From Athalassotoga sp964433875 (lineage in GTDB: Bacteria > Thermotogota > Thermotogae > Mesoaciditogales > Mesoaciditogaceae): a stretch of 64,000 nucleotides of DNA. How positions within the stretch are numbered: the first letter of the stretch is position 1; each line of letters opens with the position of its first letter. The notes beneath the pieces are model-generated. The model was not told the origin of the DNA and made no database searches. It saw nothing but the letters and a program-made list of their open reading frames with translations. A program made the translations under genes and the position numbers. The stretch lies in the NCBI GenBank assembly GCA_964433875.1, contig CAYSSO010000003.1, forward strand, positions 28,178-92,177, written 5' to 3'. This document shows positions 26,715 to 37,000 of this stretch, piece after piece.

Positions 26715-26731
26715 CCATAGAGAGGTGGATC

Positions 26732-26890
26732 ATGGCAAAGAACGCGAAAAACGTCGTTTCTCTTGAATGCACTGAATGCAAGTCGAGAAATTACGTTTTG
26801 AAAAAAAGCAAGGGTCAAAAGGAAAAACTCGAACTGAAAAAGTATTGCCCGAAGTGCAAAAAACATACGGTTCACAAGGAAGTTAAGTGA
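26732..26890 (+). CDS. rpmG: 50S ribosomal protein L33
   Basis: 52-residue protein with two zinc-type CxxC pairs (LECTECKSRNYV and YCPKCKKHT), the zinc-binding form of L33. The ATG follows AGAGGTGG. It sits between tRNA-Tyr and tRNA-Trp, the usual place upstream of secE and nusG in many bacteria. Confidence 0.96.
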   Translation: MAKNAKNVVSLECTECKSRNYVLKKSKGQKEKLELKKYCPKCKKHTVHKEVK

Positions 26891-26895
26891 AAAGT

Positions 26896-26968
26896 AGGCC
26901 CGTAGCTCAACTGGCAGAGCACCGGTCTCCAAAACCGGGGGTTGTGGGTTCGATCCCTACCGGGCCTG
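26896..26968 (+). tRNA. tRNA-Trp (anticodon CCA)
   Basis: The acceptor stem AGGCCCG pairs with CGGGCCT. The anticodon loop CTCCAAA lies between CCGGT and ACCGG, and the T arm contains GTGGGTTCGATCCCTAC. CCA is encoded (26969-26971). It begins 5 bases after rpmG. Confidence 0.97.
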
Positions 26969-26989
26969 CCATCTTTGTGAGGTGAAAAA

Positions 26990-27187
26990 ATGGCAGATGT
27001 TGGAAAATTTTTTAGGGAAGTCAAAAGCGAAGCCCAGAAAACAAACTGGCCTACGAGAAGTAAATTGCTTTCTTCGGCCGGCATAGTGCTTCTCATTCTT
27101 ATCGTTACCGGAGTTTACTTCTGGCTTCTTGATATTGGTTTTTCAAACCTGACGAGTTGGCTTTTGTCTGCCCTCGGTATAAGATAA
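26990..27187 (+). CDS. secE: Preprotein translocase subunit SecE
   Basis: Small essential subunit of the SecYEG channel. 65 residues with the amphipathic segment GKFFREVKSEAQKTNWPTR, including the conserved W-P, and one membrane helix (GIVLLILIVTGVYFWLLD). It is followed by nusG as in most bacteria. Confidence 0.97.
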   Translation: MADVGKFFREVKSEAQKTNWPTRSKLLSSAGIVLLILIVTGVYFWLLDIGFSNLTSWLLSALGIR

Positions 27188-27202
27188 AATTACGGAGTTA
27201 AA

Positions 27203-28270
27203 ATGAAAAAATCGTGGTATATAGTACAGACCTATGCAGGTCTTGAAGAAACCGTTAAAGATGCTATAGAACAAAAAAGGGATCAATTGAATCTATCCGA
27301 TTTTATTGGAAGAGTTTTTATACCCGAAGAAAAAGTAGTGGACATAAAAAGTGGTCCAGTTGAAAAGATAAGAATACCTGCCACGGCGAAATTTCACGTG
27401 AATTCTGGAGACGATGTTGTAAGGGATCAAATAATAGCCGAATTACCGGAAGTTCATTCCAAACATGACGGCAGGGTTTTAGAAATAAGAAATATGAGAA
27501 AACTCGTTGTTGAGTCGATAGACAGAAAAAACAGCAGAACTTATTACATACCAGCCTCAACCGGAATAGAAAACGGTATAAGACTTGGGGCTAAACTCAC
27601 GGAAGGAATGCCGATATCCAAAGATAAATCTGTCTTTTGCGAGATAGACGGTAAAGTTGTTCAGAATGATAGGGTAAAAAAGGTCGTTATTCAGCCTGAA
27701 GGAAATGAAGAACAGGATTTTTATTTTGTCCCAATTGAATCCTTTAACAAAGAAATAAAAGTGAACAGGTACGTCCACGCCGGCGAAAAAATAGCCGACA
27801 AAAAAGTTTTTCTTTCTCCAACTTCCGGTGTAGTAGAGATAGACGCGTTTGGCGCGTACAAAGAGGTGAGGATCTCAAAGGTCATTTCCAAAAGGCTTTT
27901 CCCGGGTTATGTCTTTGTCGAAATGTTCATGAATGAAGATAGTTGGGAGATAGTGAAAAATACCGAACACGTGATAAATTTTGTTTCGAACGCCGGACAA
28001 CCAATACCTTTGAAACCGAGAGATGTTAATGTCTTGCTTTCTTTGGTGAGCGAGAAGAAGCCTTCTAAGGCTGCCGAAGAAATAAAGATAAAGATAAATC
28101 TCGAGGTTGGTGAAAGAGTCAAGATAAAAAGCGGACCCTTTGAAGGTTTTTCGGGAACGGTCAAAGAGGTCAAGCCTGACAAGAAAGAAGTTACTGTCGC
28201 GGTCACGATCTTTGGAAGAGAAACGCCGGTAGTTTTAAATGTGGCCGAAGTTGAAAAATCCGTTTCTTGA
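27203..28270 (+). CDS. nusG: Transcription antitermination protein NusG with large inserted domain
   Basis: 355 residues, about twice the usual length. The NGN domain begins KSWYIVQTYAGLEETVKDAI and is interrupted after FIPEEKVVDIKSG (about residue 51). A beta-rich insertion of about 185 residues follows, then the fold resumes with KRLFPGYVFVEM (about 232). The C-terminal KOW domain is LEVGERVKIKSGPFEGFSGTV. The same insertion is known in Thermotoga NusG, where the extra domain packs on the protein and binds nucleic acid, so it is a lineage marker. It links RNA polymerase with Rho and the ribosome. Confidence 0.96.
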   Translation: MKKSWYIVQTYAGLEETVKDAIEQKRDQLNLSDFIGRVFIPEEKVVDIKSGPVEKIRIPATAKFHVNSGDDVVRDQIIAELPEVHSKHDGRVLEIRNMRKLVVESIDRKNSRTYYIPASTGIENGIRLGAKLTEGMPISKDKSVFCEIDGKVVQNDRVKKVVIQPEGNEEQDFYFVPIESFNKEIKVNRYVHAGEKIADKKVFLSPTSGVVEIDAFGAYKEVRISKVISKRLFPGYVFVEMFMNEDSWEIVKNTEHVINFVSNAGQPIPLKPRDVNVLLSLVSEKKPSKAAEEIKIKINLEVGERVKIKSGPFEGFSGTVKEVKPDKKEVTVAVTIFGRETPVVLNVAEVEKSVS

Positions 28271-28319
28271 TGATAGAGTGGGAGGGTTAAACCCGAAATA
28301 ACCACAAGGAGGTTTTTGT

Positions 28320-28748
28320 ATGGCAACTAAAAAATTGATAAGACAGGTCAAATTGCAAATTCCAGCCGGAAAAGCAACGCCCGCTCCACCGGTAGGCCCT
28401 GCGCTTGGTCAGCATGGCGTAAATATAATGGCCTTTTGCAAACAATTCAATGCTGAAACGGCAAAACAAGCCGGAATGATCTTGCCGGTTGTGATAAGCA
28501 TCTACGAAGACAGGTCCTTCACTTTTGTCACAAAGACGCCACCAGCCGCCGTTCTTATAAAAAAAGCGGCCGGTATTGATAGCGGATCTGGAGAACCGAA
28601 CAAGAACAAGGTTGGAAAGATAACGAGGGCTCAACTTCTCGAAATAGCGAAGACGAAGATGCCAGATCTAAACGCCAATGATCTTGAGTCGGCCGCCAAA
28701 ATAATCGCGGGAACGGCCAGAAGCATGGGCGTAGAGATAGTCGGGTAA
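28320..28748 (+). CDS. rplK: 50S ribosomal protein L11
   Basis: 142 residues. Signatures are VKLQIPAGKATPAPPVGPALGQHGVN at the start and KTPPAAVLIKKAAG, with GTARSMGVEIVG at the end. It binds the GTPase centre of 23S rRNA. The ATG follows AAGGAGG. Confidence 0.98.
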   Translation: MATKKLIRQVKLQIPAGKATPAPPVGPALGQHGVNIMAFCKQFNAETAKQAGMILPVVISIYEDRSFTFVTKTPPAAVLIKKAAGIDSGSGEPNKNKVGKITRAQLLEIAKTKMPDLNANDLESAAKIIAGTARSMGVEIVG

Positions 28749-28759
28749 GGTGAGAGAAT

Positions 28760-29458
28760 ATGCCAAAGCATTCAAAAAGATACAACGAAATAGTCAAAAA
28801 GATAGAAAGAGAAAAATTCTATTCCCTTGAAGAGGCCGTCAAATTGATAAAGGAGATAGCCAACGCGAAATTCAATGAAACGATAGAACTTTCCCTCAAG
28901 ACCGGAATAGATCCGAAGAAAAATGAACAACAGGTAAGAAATACCATTTCTCTTCCCCACGGTACTGGCAAAAACGTCAGAGTCCTTGTCTTTGCGGTCG
29001 GGCCAAATGCTCAGGCCGCGAAAGAAGCGGGAGCAGATTACGTTGGAGGAGAAGAACTTGCCCAGAAGATATTGTCCGAAGGCTTTTTGGATTTCGATGT
29101 CGCGATAGCCTCTCCGGACACTATGGGATTCGTTGGCAAACTGGGTAAGGTTCTCGGCCCGAGAGGATTAATGCCATCTCCGAAGTCTGGAACGGTTACG
29201 TCAAACATCGCGGAAGCGGTTAAATCTTTCAAGGCTGGAAGAGTAGAAGTAAGGAATGATAAAACGGGCAACCTTCATCTGCCTGTCGGGAAAAGGGATT
29301 TTGAGTCTGAAAAACTTGCGGAAAATATAAAGTCTGCCGTTCAACAGATAAATGCCTTAAGGCCTCAAGGAATAAAGGGCAGATTTTTGCAAAAGATAGT
29401 TGTAAGCCCAACGATGGGGCCCGGTGTGAAACTCGATTTAAGCCAGTTTGAAATTTAA
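28760..29458 (+). CDS. rplA: 50S ribosomal protein L1
   Basis: 232 residues with the L1 landmarks RYNEIVKKIEREKFY, DPKKNEQQVR, LPHGTGK and GRVEVRNDKTGNLHLPVGK. Directly follows rplK. In many bacteria L1 represses its own mRNA, but no clear L1 site was identified here. Confidence 0.98.
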   Translation: MPKHSKRYNEIVKKIEREKFYSLEEAVKLIKEIANAKFNETIELSLKTGIDPKKNEQQVRNTISLPHGTGKNVRVLVFAVGPNAQAAKEAGADYVGGEELAQKILSEGFLDFDVAIASPDTMGFVGKLGKVLGPRGLMPSPKSGTVTSNIAEAVKSFKAGRVEVRNDKTGNLHLPVGKRDFESEKLAENIKSAVQQINALRPQGIKGRFLQKIVVSPTMGPGVKLDLSQFEI

Positions 29459-29463
29459 CTCAC

Positions 29464-29553
29464 AGCCGAAGACAGCGGGTTTCTAAAAATTTCCCGCCGA
29501 GGCGCGTGATCTGATTTTTATAGATCAACGGCCTTAATTGGGCCGTTTTTTTA
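29464..29553 (+). ncRNA. Ribosomal protein L10 leader with attenuator hairpin
   Basis: The leader contains CCGAAGACAGCGGGT and, after a short loop, CCCGCCGAGGCGCG: the kink-turn region bound by the L10-(L12)4 complex. It ends in a terminator-like hairpin, AACGGCC/GGCCGTT (29527-29547) followed by T residues to 29552, 14 bases before rplJ. Binding of excess L10 to such leaders lowers rplJ-rplL expression. Confidence 0.9.
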
Positions 29554-29566
29554 AAGGAGGTATGTC

Positions 29567-30091
29567 ATGCTAAAACAGCAGAAGTTTGAAATAGTAGACA
29601 AACTTACATCTTCTCTTTCAAAGTCAAATCTCATTCTTTTTACAGACTACAAGGGCATGGACGTTGAAACCATAAGCAAATTCAGAAGAGAACTTGCCAA
29701 AGTTAATGCCGAATACAAGGTTGTCAAAAACACACTTTTGAAGATCTCTTTAAAGAACATAGGCCTTTACGTTGATTCCGTTGACGATCATCTTCAGGGT
29801 ACGACTGCCATACTTTACACATCGGGCGATCCGATCATCGCTCTTAAAGGCTTTTACAAATTTTTAGACGAGAACGGCAATGTTCCAGTAGTCAAATCTG
29901 GATTTTTTGAGAAGAAATTCATAACGGCAGAACAGGCAAAGGAATTTTCCAATTTGCCTTCGAGAGATGTCTTGTTGGCACAACTTGTTGGCCAGATACA
30001 GGCTCCTATCTATTCTTTGCATGCGGTTTTGTCTGGAACTTTAAGAAAGTTACTTTACGTTTTGGATGGAATAAAAGAAAAGAAATCTTGA
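29567..30091 (+). CDS. rplJ: 50S ribosomal protein L10
   Basis: 174 residues. The N-terminal RNA-binding part reads KFEIVDKLTSSLSKSNLILFTDYKGM and FRRELAKVNAEYKVVKNTLLK; the C-terminal helix that anchors L7/L12 dimers follows PIYSLHAVLSGTLRKLLYVLD. The ATG is preceded by AAAGGAGG. Regulated by the leader just upstream. Confidence 0.97.
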   Translation: MLKQQKFEIVDKLTSSLSKSNLILFTDYKGMDVETISKFRRELAKVNAEYKVVKNTLLKISLKNIGLYVDSVDDHLQGTTAILYTSGDPIIALKGFYKFLDENGNVPVVKSGFFEKKFITAEQAKEFSNLPSRDVLLAQLVGQIQAPIYSLHAVLSGTLRKLLYVLDGIKEKKS

Positions 30092-30113
30092 AAATATCAT
30101 GGAGGTGTTTTGA

Positions 30114-30509
30114 ATGACTAACGAAGAAATAATAAAAGCCATCGAAGAGATGAGTGTGGGCGATCTTGCAAAATTGGTAAAAGCGCTTGAGGAAAAATTT
30201 GGAGTGAGCGCAGCCGCTCCAGTTGCGGTCGCGGCGGTCGCTGCGGCGCCGGCGGCAGATGGAAAAGGCGCGGCTAAAGCCGAAGAAAAAACCGCTTTTA
30301 ACGTTTTGCTTAAGGAAGCGGGAGACAAAAAACTTCAGGTTATAAAGGTTGTAAGAGAGATAACAAACCTTGGGCTTAAAGAGGCAAAGGATCTCGTTGA
30401 CAAGGCCGGCGCTCCAGATGCTATAATCAAGCAGAATGCGACAAAAGAAGAAGCGGATCAGATAAAGGCCAAATTAGAAGAAGCGGGAGCAGTTGTAGAG
30501 TTAAAATAA
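30114..30509 (+). CDS. rplL: 50S ribosomal protein L7/L12
   Basis: 131 residues: an N-terminal dimerisation helix pair, an Ala-rich hinge (AAAPVAVAAVAAAPAAD) and the C-terminal factor-binding domain EKTAFNVLLKEAGDKKLQVIKVVREITNLGLKEAK. GGAGGTG precedes the ATG. The stalk protein recruits translation GTPases. Confidence 0.98.
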   Translation: MTNEEIIKAIEEMSVGDLAKLVKALEEKFGVSAAAPVAVAAVAAAPAADGKGAAKAEEKTAFNVLLKEAGDKKLQVIKVVREITNLGLKEAKDLVDKAGAPDAIIKQNATKEEADQIKAKLEEAGAVVELK

Positions 30510-30557
30510 TTTGATCCCTTTCTTTCGTACAAAAAATCATATTCAAATTGAAACCTA

Positions 30558-30590
30558 ACCTCATCGGAATTGTAAATATTCTGATGGGGT
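30558..30590 (+). terminator. Hairpin between rplL and rpoB, possible attenuator or processing site
   Basis: A 13-base-pair stem, ACCTCATCGGAAT paired with ATTCTGATGGGGT (two G-U pairs), around a seven-base loop. The trailing bases AGTTTTGC are a weak U tract. In other bacteria this gap holds a partial terminator and an RNase site that set the L12 to polymerase ratio. Confidence 0.6.
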
Positions 30591-30646
30591 AGTTTTGCTT
30601 AAATATATTGAAGGGCATTTGCCTTTTAGAAAGGTCTGGTGAAAAG

Positions 30647-33600
30647 GTGGAAAAGAGAGAAAGATACTCTTACGGACGAATGAAAGACGCCATCGAAGTC
30701 CCTAACCTTATATCCGTTCAGTTAGATTCTTACAAAGATTTTGTCGAAAACGGCATAATGGAAGTGTTAAAGAAATTTTCTCCGATAGAATCAAAGCCCC
30801 ACAAAGCCGATGTTAAAAAGAGTGAAAAAGGTTTTAGACTTGAATTCGTGAAATCGAGAACTGGCGAACCGAAATACACCGAAGAAGAGTGCAGGCTAAA
30901 GGACACAACCTACAGTGTGCCGCTTTACATAACCATCAGAATAAAAGACACGCATTCGAATGAGATAAAAGAAAGTGAGGCGCTATTTGGCTACCTTCCG
31001 ATAATGACAGAACGCGGAACCTTTATAATAAACGGCGCCGAAAGGGTTGTTGTCCACCAACTCGTTAGGTCTCCGGGTGTATATTTCGTTCGTGAATTCG
31101 AAGGTTCTGAAAGGATACCAACCTTCTTCGCTCATTTCCTTCCCGAAAAAGGGGCATGGCTTGAGATCCTGTTGAACACAAAAAAAGGGTTATTGCAGGC
31201 GAGGATTGATAGAAAAAAGAAGATAAAACTGCCAATTTTGCTTAAAATTCTCGGATTTGTTACCCCGATGGAAATGCTTAAGATCTACCCGATAACGGTA
31301 ACGGCCGATGAAGATGAATTGATCTTTAGAAAGGATTCCCTTATCCTTGAAGACATAAAGGATCAATCGGGTAAAGTTGTCGTAGAGGCAGGCCAGAAAA
31401 TAAGCGAGGATATAATCCCGTCCATTCTCGAATCAAGGGTTCAAAATGTAACTATAGCCCATCCTTACATGCAAAAGACCGTTGAAAATCTCGACGACAA
31501 TGAGAAAATCATGACATCTGACGATGCCTATATAGAATTTTTCAGAAAATTAAGGCCGGGAGAAATTCCAAGGATAAATGTGGCGAAAAGTTATTTTAAC
31601 AGTCTTTACTTTGATCCCGAGCATTACGATCTGACCGAAATAGGGAGGACAAAGATAAATGCCAAACTCGGTCTTAACTTGGATTCGCGGGTATTGACGA
31701 AAGATGACATAATAACGGCGATAAGATATTTGATCGATATAGAAAGCCATGAAGAGAGACTTGATACGAAAGATCACCTTGGAAACAAAAGGGTAAGAAC
31801 AGCGGGAGAATTGTTAAAACTTGAATTTGAAAGAGGATTCTCAAGGGTTCAGAAGATGATAGAAGACAAACTTAACATGTACAATTCTCTCGACAAGATA
31901 AACATTCAAAGTCTGATAAATGTAAGGGCAGTTATGGCAACGCTCCAGCAATTCTTCGCCTCAAGCCAACTTTCACAATTCATGGATCAGGTAAATCCTC
32001 TTGCCGAACTCACGCACAAAAGAAGGATATCTGCCCTCGGCCCGGGTGGTCTAAGACGCGAAAGAGCGAGATTCGAAGTCAGAGACGTTCACCATTCTCA
32101 CTACGGCCGTATGTGTCCGATAGAGACTCCGGAAGGTGCAAATATAGGTCTCATAACTTCTATGGCCATCTTTGCAGAGATAGACAAATACGGATTTTTG
32201 AGAACGCCTTACAGAAAGGTCGAAAATGGCAAAATAACGGACAAAATCGATTACCTTATGGCTGACGAAGAAAGCAACTACAACATAGCGCCGGTCAACG
32301 TTAAGATAAATCCAGACGGCACCCTTGCAGATGAAAGAGTCTCGGTCAGATTCATGGAAACTTACAGATACGTTGCAAGAACAGATGTTGATTATATAGA
32401 CGTCTCATCGAGGCAGATAGTTAGCGTCTCGGCGGCACTTATTCCATTTCTCGAAAACGATGATGCCAACAGAGCCTTGATGGGATCTAACATGCAAAGG
32501 CAGGGAGTTCCACTTGTAAAACCACAGGCTCCTTTGATAGGCACCGGAATGGAAAAATACGTCGCCCGTGATTCCGGCCTTATAGTTATCGCGAAAAATT
32601 CTGGAAAGATCAAAAAGGTTTCCTCTACTGAAATAATTGTTGAAAGGGATGACGGAAGTGGCGACGATGTCTATCATCTTATAAAATACTCAAGGACAAA
32701 CCAGGACACGTGTATAAATCAAATACCTATAGTCGATGTCGGCGAGCATGTTGAAAAGGGTGATTGCATAGCAGACGGCCCGGCGACGGATATGGGAGAA
32801 CTCGCCCTTGGAAGGAATGTACTCGTTGCCTTCATGCCATGGGAAGGATACAATTTTGAAGATGCGATAGTCATAAACCAGTCTCTTATAGAGGAGGATG
32901 CCTTTACATCTGTTCATATAGAGGCGTACGAAACGTATGCGCGAGAAACAAGACTCGGCCCCGAAGAGATAACGGCCGATATTCCAAATGCTTCAAAGGA
33001 ATTACTTAAAAACCTTGACGAGAACGGGATTGTAAGAGTCGGTTCTCTCGTCCATCCGAAGGACATTCTCGTTGGTAAGGTTACTCCAAAGGGAGACAGC
33101 GAGTTAACGGCCGAAGAGAAGATAATGCGATCTATCTTTGGAGAGAGAGGCCGCGATGTCAAGGATACATCGCTTAAACTTCCCCACGGTGTGGACGGAA
33201 GGGTCATAGGTGTTCACATATTTGAAAAGGGAGACATATCAGAGTTGGATTCGAGTATCAACAAGATGGTTAAAGTTTACGTTGCGACGAGAAAGCCTCT
33301 TGCCGTCGGAGACAAACTTGCCGGTCGCCATGGAAACAAAGGTGTGGTCTCCCGTATAGTGCCAAAAGAAGATATGCCATTCTTGCCGGATGGTACTCCG
33401 GTTGAGATGGTCTTAAGTCCTCTTGGTGTCCCTTCGAGAATGAACATAGGGCAGGTGCTTGAAACCCACCTTGGATGGCTTGCGAAACTCAAGGGAATGT
33501 ACTTTGCAACGCCTGTTTTCGATGGAGCAAGAGAAGAGGATATCTTTACGCCGCTTTACGAAGAACGCAAAAAATACGGTCTTACAGAAGGCGATAACCC

Positions 33601-34048
33601 CGAATATCCGACTGGTAAGGTTGTTTTGAGAGATGGAAGGACTGGCGAACCTTTCAATAGTCCTGTTGTTGTGGGAATTATGTACATGATGAAACTCATT
33701 CATATTGCCCAGGACAAGATTCACGCGAGATCGATAGGACCTTATTCTTTGATACATCAGCAGCCTCTCGGAGGAAAGGCGCAATTCGGAGGGCAGAGAT
33801 TTGGAGAGATGGAAGTCTGGGCTCTTGAGGCCCATGGAGCGGCCCATACCCTTCAAGAGATGCTGACTATAAAATCTGACGATATTGAAGGAAGAAATGA
33901 GGCTTACAAGGCCATAATGAGAGGAAAAAATATACCTCTTTCGAATTTGCCCGAGAGTTTCAAAGTCCTTGTCAAGGAACTTCAAGGCCTTGCACTTGAC
34001 GTTAAGGTTTACGATGATCTCGGGAATGAAATCAAATTAGATCGTTAA
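30647..34048 (+). CDS. rpoB: RNA polymerase beta subunit
   Basis: About 1133 residues. Key regions are SPGVYFVREFE, LSQFMDQVNPLAELTHKRRISALGPGG (the rifampicin region, with the usual Q, D, H and S residues), PEGANIGLI, NQRALMGSNMQRQ-like DDANRALMGSNMQRQ, GRHGNKG and GGQRFGEMEVWALEA. I choose the GTG at 30647 because GGTGA lies just upstream; a TTG at 30608 would add 13 poorly conserved residues. It is 11 bases from rpoC. Confidence 0.97.
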   Translation: MEKRERYSYGRMKDAIEVPNLISVQLDSYKDFVENGIMEVLKKFSPIESKPHKADVKKSEKGFRLEFVKSRTGEPKYTEEECRLKDTTYSVPLYITIRIKDTHSNEIKESEALFGYLPIMTERGTFIINGAERVVVHQLVRSPGVYFVREFEGSERIPTFFAHFLPEKGAWLEILLNTKKGLLQARIDRKKKIKLPILLKILGFVTPMEMLKIYPITVTADEDELIFRKDSLILEDIKDQSGKVVVEAGQKISEDIIPSILESRVQNVTIAHPYMQKTVENLDDNEKIMTSDDAYIEFFRKLRPGEIPRINVAKSYFNSLYFDPEHYDLTEIGRTKINAKLGLNLDSRVLTKDDIITAIRYLIDIESHEERLDTKDHLGNKRVRTAGELLKLEFERGFSRVQKMIEDKLNMYNSLDKINIQSLINVRAVMATLQQFFASSQLSQFMDQVNPLAELTHKRRISALGPGGLRRERARFEVRDVHHSHYGRMCPIETPEGANIGLITSMAIFAEIDKYGFLRTPYRKVENGKITDKIDYLMADEESNYNIAPVNVKINPDGTLADERVSVRFMETYRYVARTDVDYIDVSSRQIVSVSAALIPFLENDDANRALMGSNMQRQGVPLVKPQAPLIGTGMEKYVARDSGLIVIAKNSGKIKKVSSTEIIVERDDGSGDDVYHLIKYSRTNQDTCINQIPIVDVGEHVEKGDCIADGPATDMGELALGRNVLVAFMPWEGYNFEDAIVINQSLIEEDAFTSVHIEAYETYARETRLGPEEITADIPNASKELLKNLDENGIVRVGSLVHPKDILVGKVTPKGDSELTAEEKIMRSIFGERGRDVKDTSLKLPHGVDGRVIGVHIFEKGDISELDSSINKMVKVYVATRKPLAVGDKLAGRHGNKGVVSRIVPKEDMPFLPDGTPVEMVLSPLGVPSRMNIGQVLETHLGWLAKLKGMYFATPVFDGAREEDIFTPLYEERKKYGLTEGDNPEYPTGKVVLRDGRTGEPFNSPVVVGIMYMMKLIHIAQDKIHARSIGPYSLIHQQPLGGKAQFGGQRFGEMEVWALEAHGAAHTLQEMLTIKSDDIEGRNEAYKAIMRGKNIPLSNLPESFKVLVKELQGLALDVKVYDDLGNEIKLDR

Positions 34049-34059
34049 GGAGGGGTAAA

Positions 34060-37000
34060 ATGGCAGAAGAAAGCCCCAAAATATTTTTGAGCCCTTCAAA
34101 TAAAATAGGAAGGGTGGAAATAGGATTGGCCTCGCCAGAAACAATTTTACAATGGTCAAAGGGGGAGGTTAAAAAACCTGAAACTATAAATTATAGAACC
34201 TTCAAACCAGAACCGGATGGTCTCTTTAGCGAGCAGATCTTTGGACCTGTGAAGGATTACGAATGCGCTTGTGGAAGGTACAAGGGCAAAAAATACGAAG
34301 GTACCACTTGCGAAAGATGCGGTGTTACTGTCGAATCTAAAACGGCCCGAAGAAGAAGGATGGGTCACATATCCCTGGCCGTTCCGGTGGTTCATATATG
34401 GTATCTTAAAAATATACCAAATTACATTTCGATCCTTCTCGATATCTCTCCAAAGGATATAGAACAAATAGTGTACTTTGGATCGAGAAGAACGGTCGAG
34501 ACCGTTTACATGGTAACGGATCCAAAAAATACCAATTTCGACGTTGGAGACAAACTTTACGCCACAGAATACAACTCGATTTTGTCGTGGAAAATTCTGT
34601 TAGAATTAAAAGTCCGCGTGGGCCCATAAGATCTGAGATCGACGGAATTGTTTCTATAAGAAAAGAGAAAACCAATACAGACAGATTTTTGACGTGGGTT
34701 ACGGTTTCTCAATCTACAAGGGCTGAAAATTCAAAAAGTGAATCCTACACTATATACCGCGGGATGGAATTGAATGTGAAAAATGGCGAGATCGTTAAAA
34801 AAGGCGATCTTATAGCCAACGAGTTGAAGGTAGAACCTTTCAAGGCTCCCTTTGATGGCACCTGTGAAATAGACGAAGTAACCTCAACGATAAGGGTTAT
34901 ACCTCTACCAACTTCAAAATTCCAGCCGGTGGCCTATACGCTTCCTTACGGGGTAAAGCCGACTATCCAGAATGGCCAGAAGGTCAAAAAGGGAAAGGTG
35001 CTCACAAGTAGCGCCCACTTCGATGCGGTTCGTGCTGGAATGGATGGCGTTGTTGTTTACGGCAAAAACCTCTCGGTAAGTCAAAAGGAAGACGAGAAAC
35101 TGGTTGCGAATTCTACCGATAAGATCGAAATAGTCGAGAAGGATCAGGTTCAAAGAATTGAGAGATCCTATCCACTATTTGAAGGCATAACTCCTTACGT
35201 TGAAGACGGCCAGGAAATAAAGGCTGGCGATTACATAGCGGATAGGTTCGTTTACGAGGATGAAGATTTGACCGTTTCAGAACTCGATATATTTGAAAAG
35301 CATTATCCCGGCCAGTTCGAAAAGGAATTCGAAATAGAAAATGACAGAACGGTCGTCATGATAACTGATATTTCAGATGACGTCGCGGCCGAAATAGGAA
35401 AAAAGGTTGGAGACGTTATCCTCGATAATGAGTACGACGCTTACAAAGACATATACGGAGACAAAATACTCGCAGATGTCGGAGCGTCGGCCATAAAGAA
35501 GTTGCTTGAAAAGATAGACCTTGGAGAGACAGAAAGCAAACTCGAGGCCGAACTTAAAAGCATTCCAGATTCGTCCTCAAACAAAAAGATGAAAATTCTA
35601 AAGAGATTGCACATCATAAGAAGTCTTATCGAGAGCAATCAGAGACCGGAATGGATGGTGCTTGATGTTGTTCCCGTTATTCCTCCGGATCTTAGGCCTA
35701 TGATACAAATAGATGGCGGAAGGTTTGCCACAACGGATCTCAACGATCTTTACAGAAGGGTCATAAATAGAAATAACAGGCTTAAAAAGCTCATCGAATT
35801 GAACGCTCCGGACATAATAATAAGAAATGAAAAACGCATGCTTCAAGAAGCGGTGGATTCCCTTATAGCGAATGGCAAGCGCGGAAAATCCGTTATGGAT
35901 AAGTCGAACAGACCTTTGAAATCGCTTACGGATTTGCTCAAGGGAAAAAGAGGAAGATTCAGAAGAAACCTTCTTGGAAAGCGTGTCGACTATTCTGGAC
36001 GTGCCGTTATAGTGGTAGGCCCTACGCTTAGGATAGATCAGTGCGGAATTCCAAAGAAAATGGCCATGGAACTCTTTAAACCCTTCGTCCTTCAAAAACT
36101 CGTCAAAAGCGATCCGGACAAATCTGCCAGAAAATGGGGACGTTTGATGATAGAAAGAGAAGTTCCAGAGGCATGGGAAGTTCTCGAAGATGTCATAAAG
36201 GGCCATCCGGTTTTGTTAAACAGGGCTCCGACACTTCACAGGGTAAGTATTCAGGCATTTGAGCCGAAGTTGATAGAAGGAGATGCCATTCAGTTGCATC
36301 CGCTCGTTTGTCCTCCTTTCAACGCCGATTTTGACGGAGACCAGATGGCAGTTCACATACCGCTATCGGCCGCCGCACAGGCAGAGGCGAAATTTTTGAT
36401 GCTTTCTAAATACAACACGATAAGCCCGGCGAATGGTCAGCCGCTTTCGATGCCTGGAAAAGACATAATCCTTGGAATGTATTATCTTACGATGAAAAAT
36501 GACAAATTGCCAAAGTACAAAACCGTCTTTTCTTCGGCCCAAGAAGCAATCCTTGCTTACGAGATGGGATATATAACGCTCCACACGCCAATAGATGTGA
36601 TGATAAACTTCTCGTCTGGAGAAAAACTCGTAAAGGATACAACGGTCGGGCGTGTTATATTCAACGAAGGGCTCTTTGAGGAATTGAAAGATTACACAAA
36701 AACGTATGACAAGAAAGAGATAAAGAATATAGTCTCGAAATCTTTCAAGAGGTTTGACATAGATGTCACGGCCGAGGTCCTGGACAGAATAAAGGACTTT
36801 GGATTCAAATACTCCACTATTTCGGGAGTCACCATATCCGTTAGAGATGTCCTTATATCCAATAAAAAATCAGAGATAATAAATCAGTCTCAGGAGAAAA
36901 TACAGATAGTCGAAGACGCTTTCGAGAATGGGCTTATAAACCACCAGCAGAGGTATGAACAGATAGTAAGAATATGGGAAGATGCTACAAAAGAGATTCA

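Noticed and set aside
29464..29553. Structured leader before rplJ considered as a new riboswitch
   Set aside because: It matches the known L10 autoregulatory leader (CCGAAGACAGCGGGT and GCCGAGGCG elements), so it is not novel.
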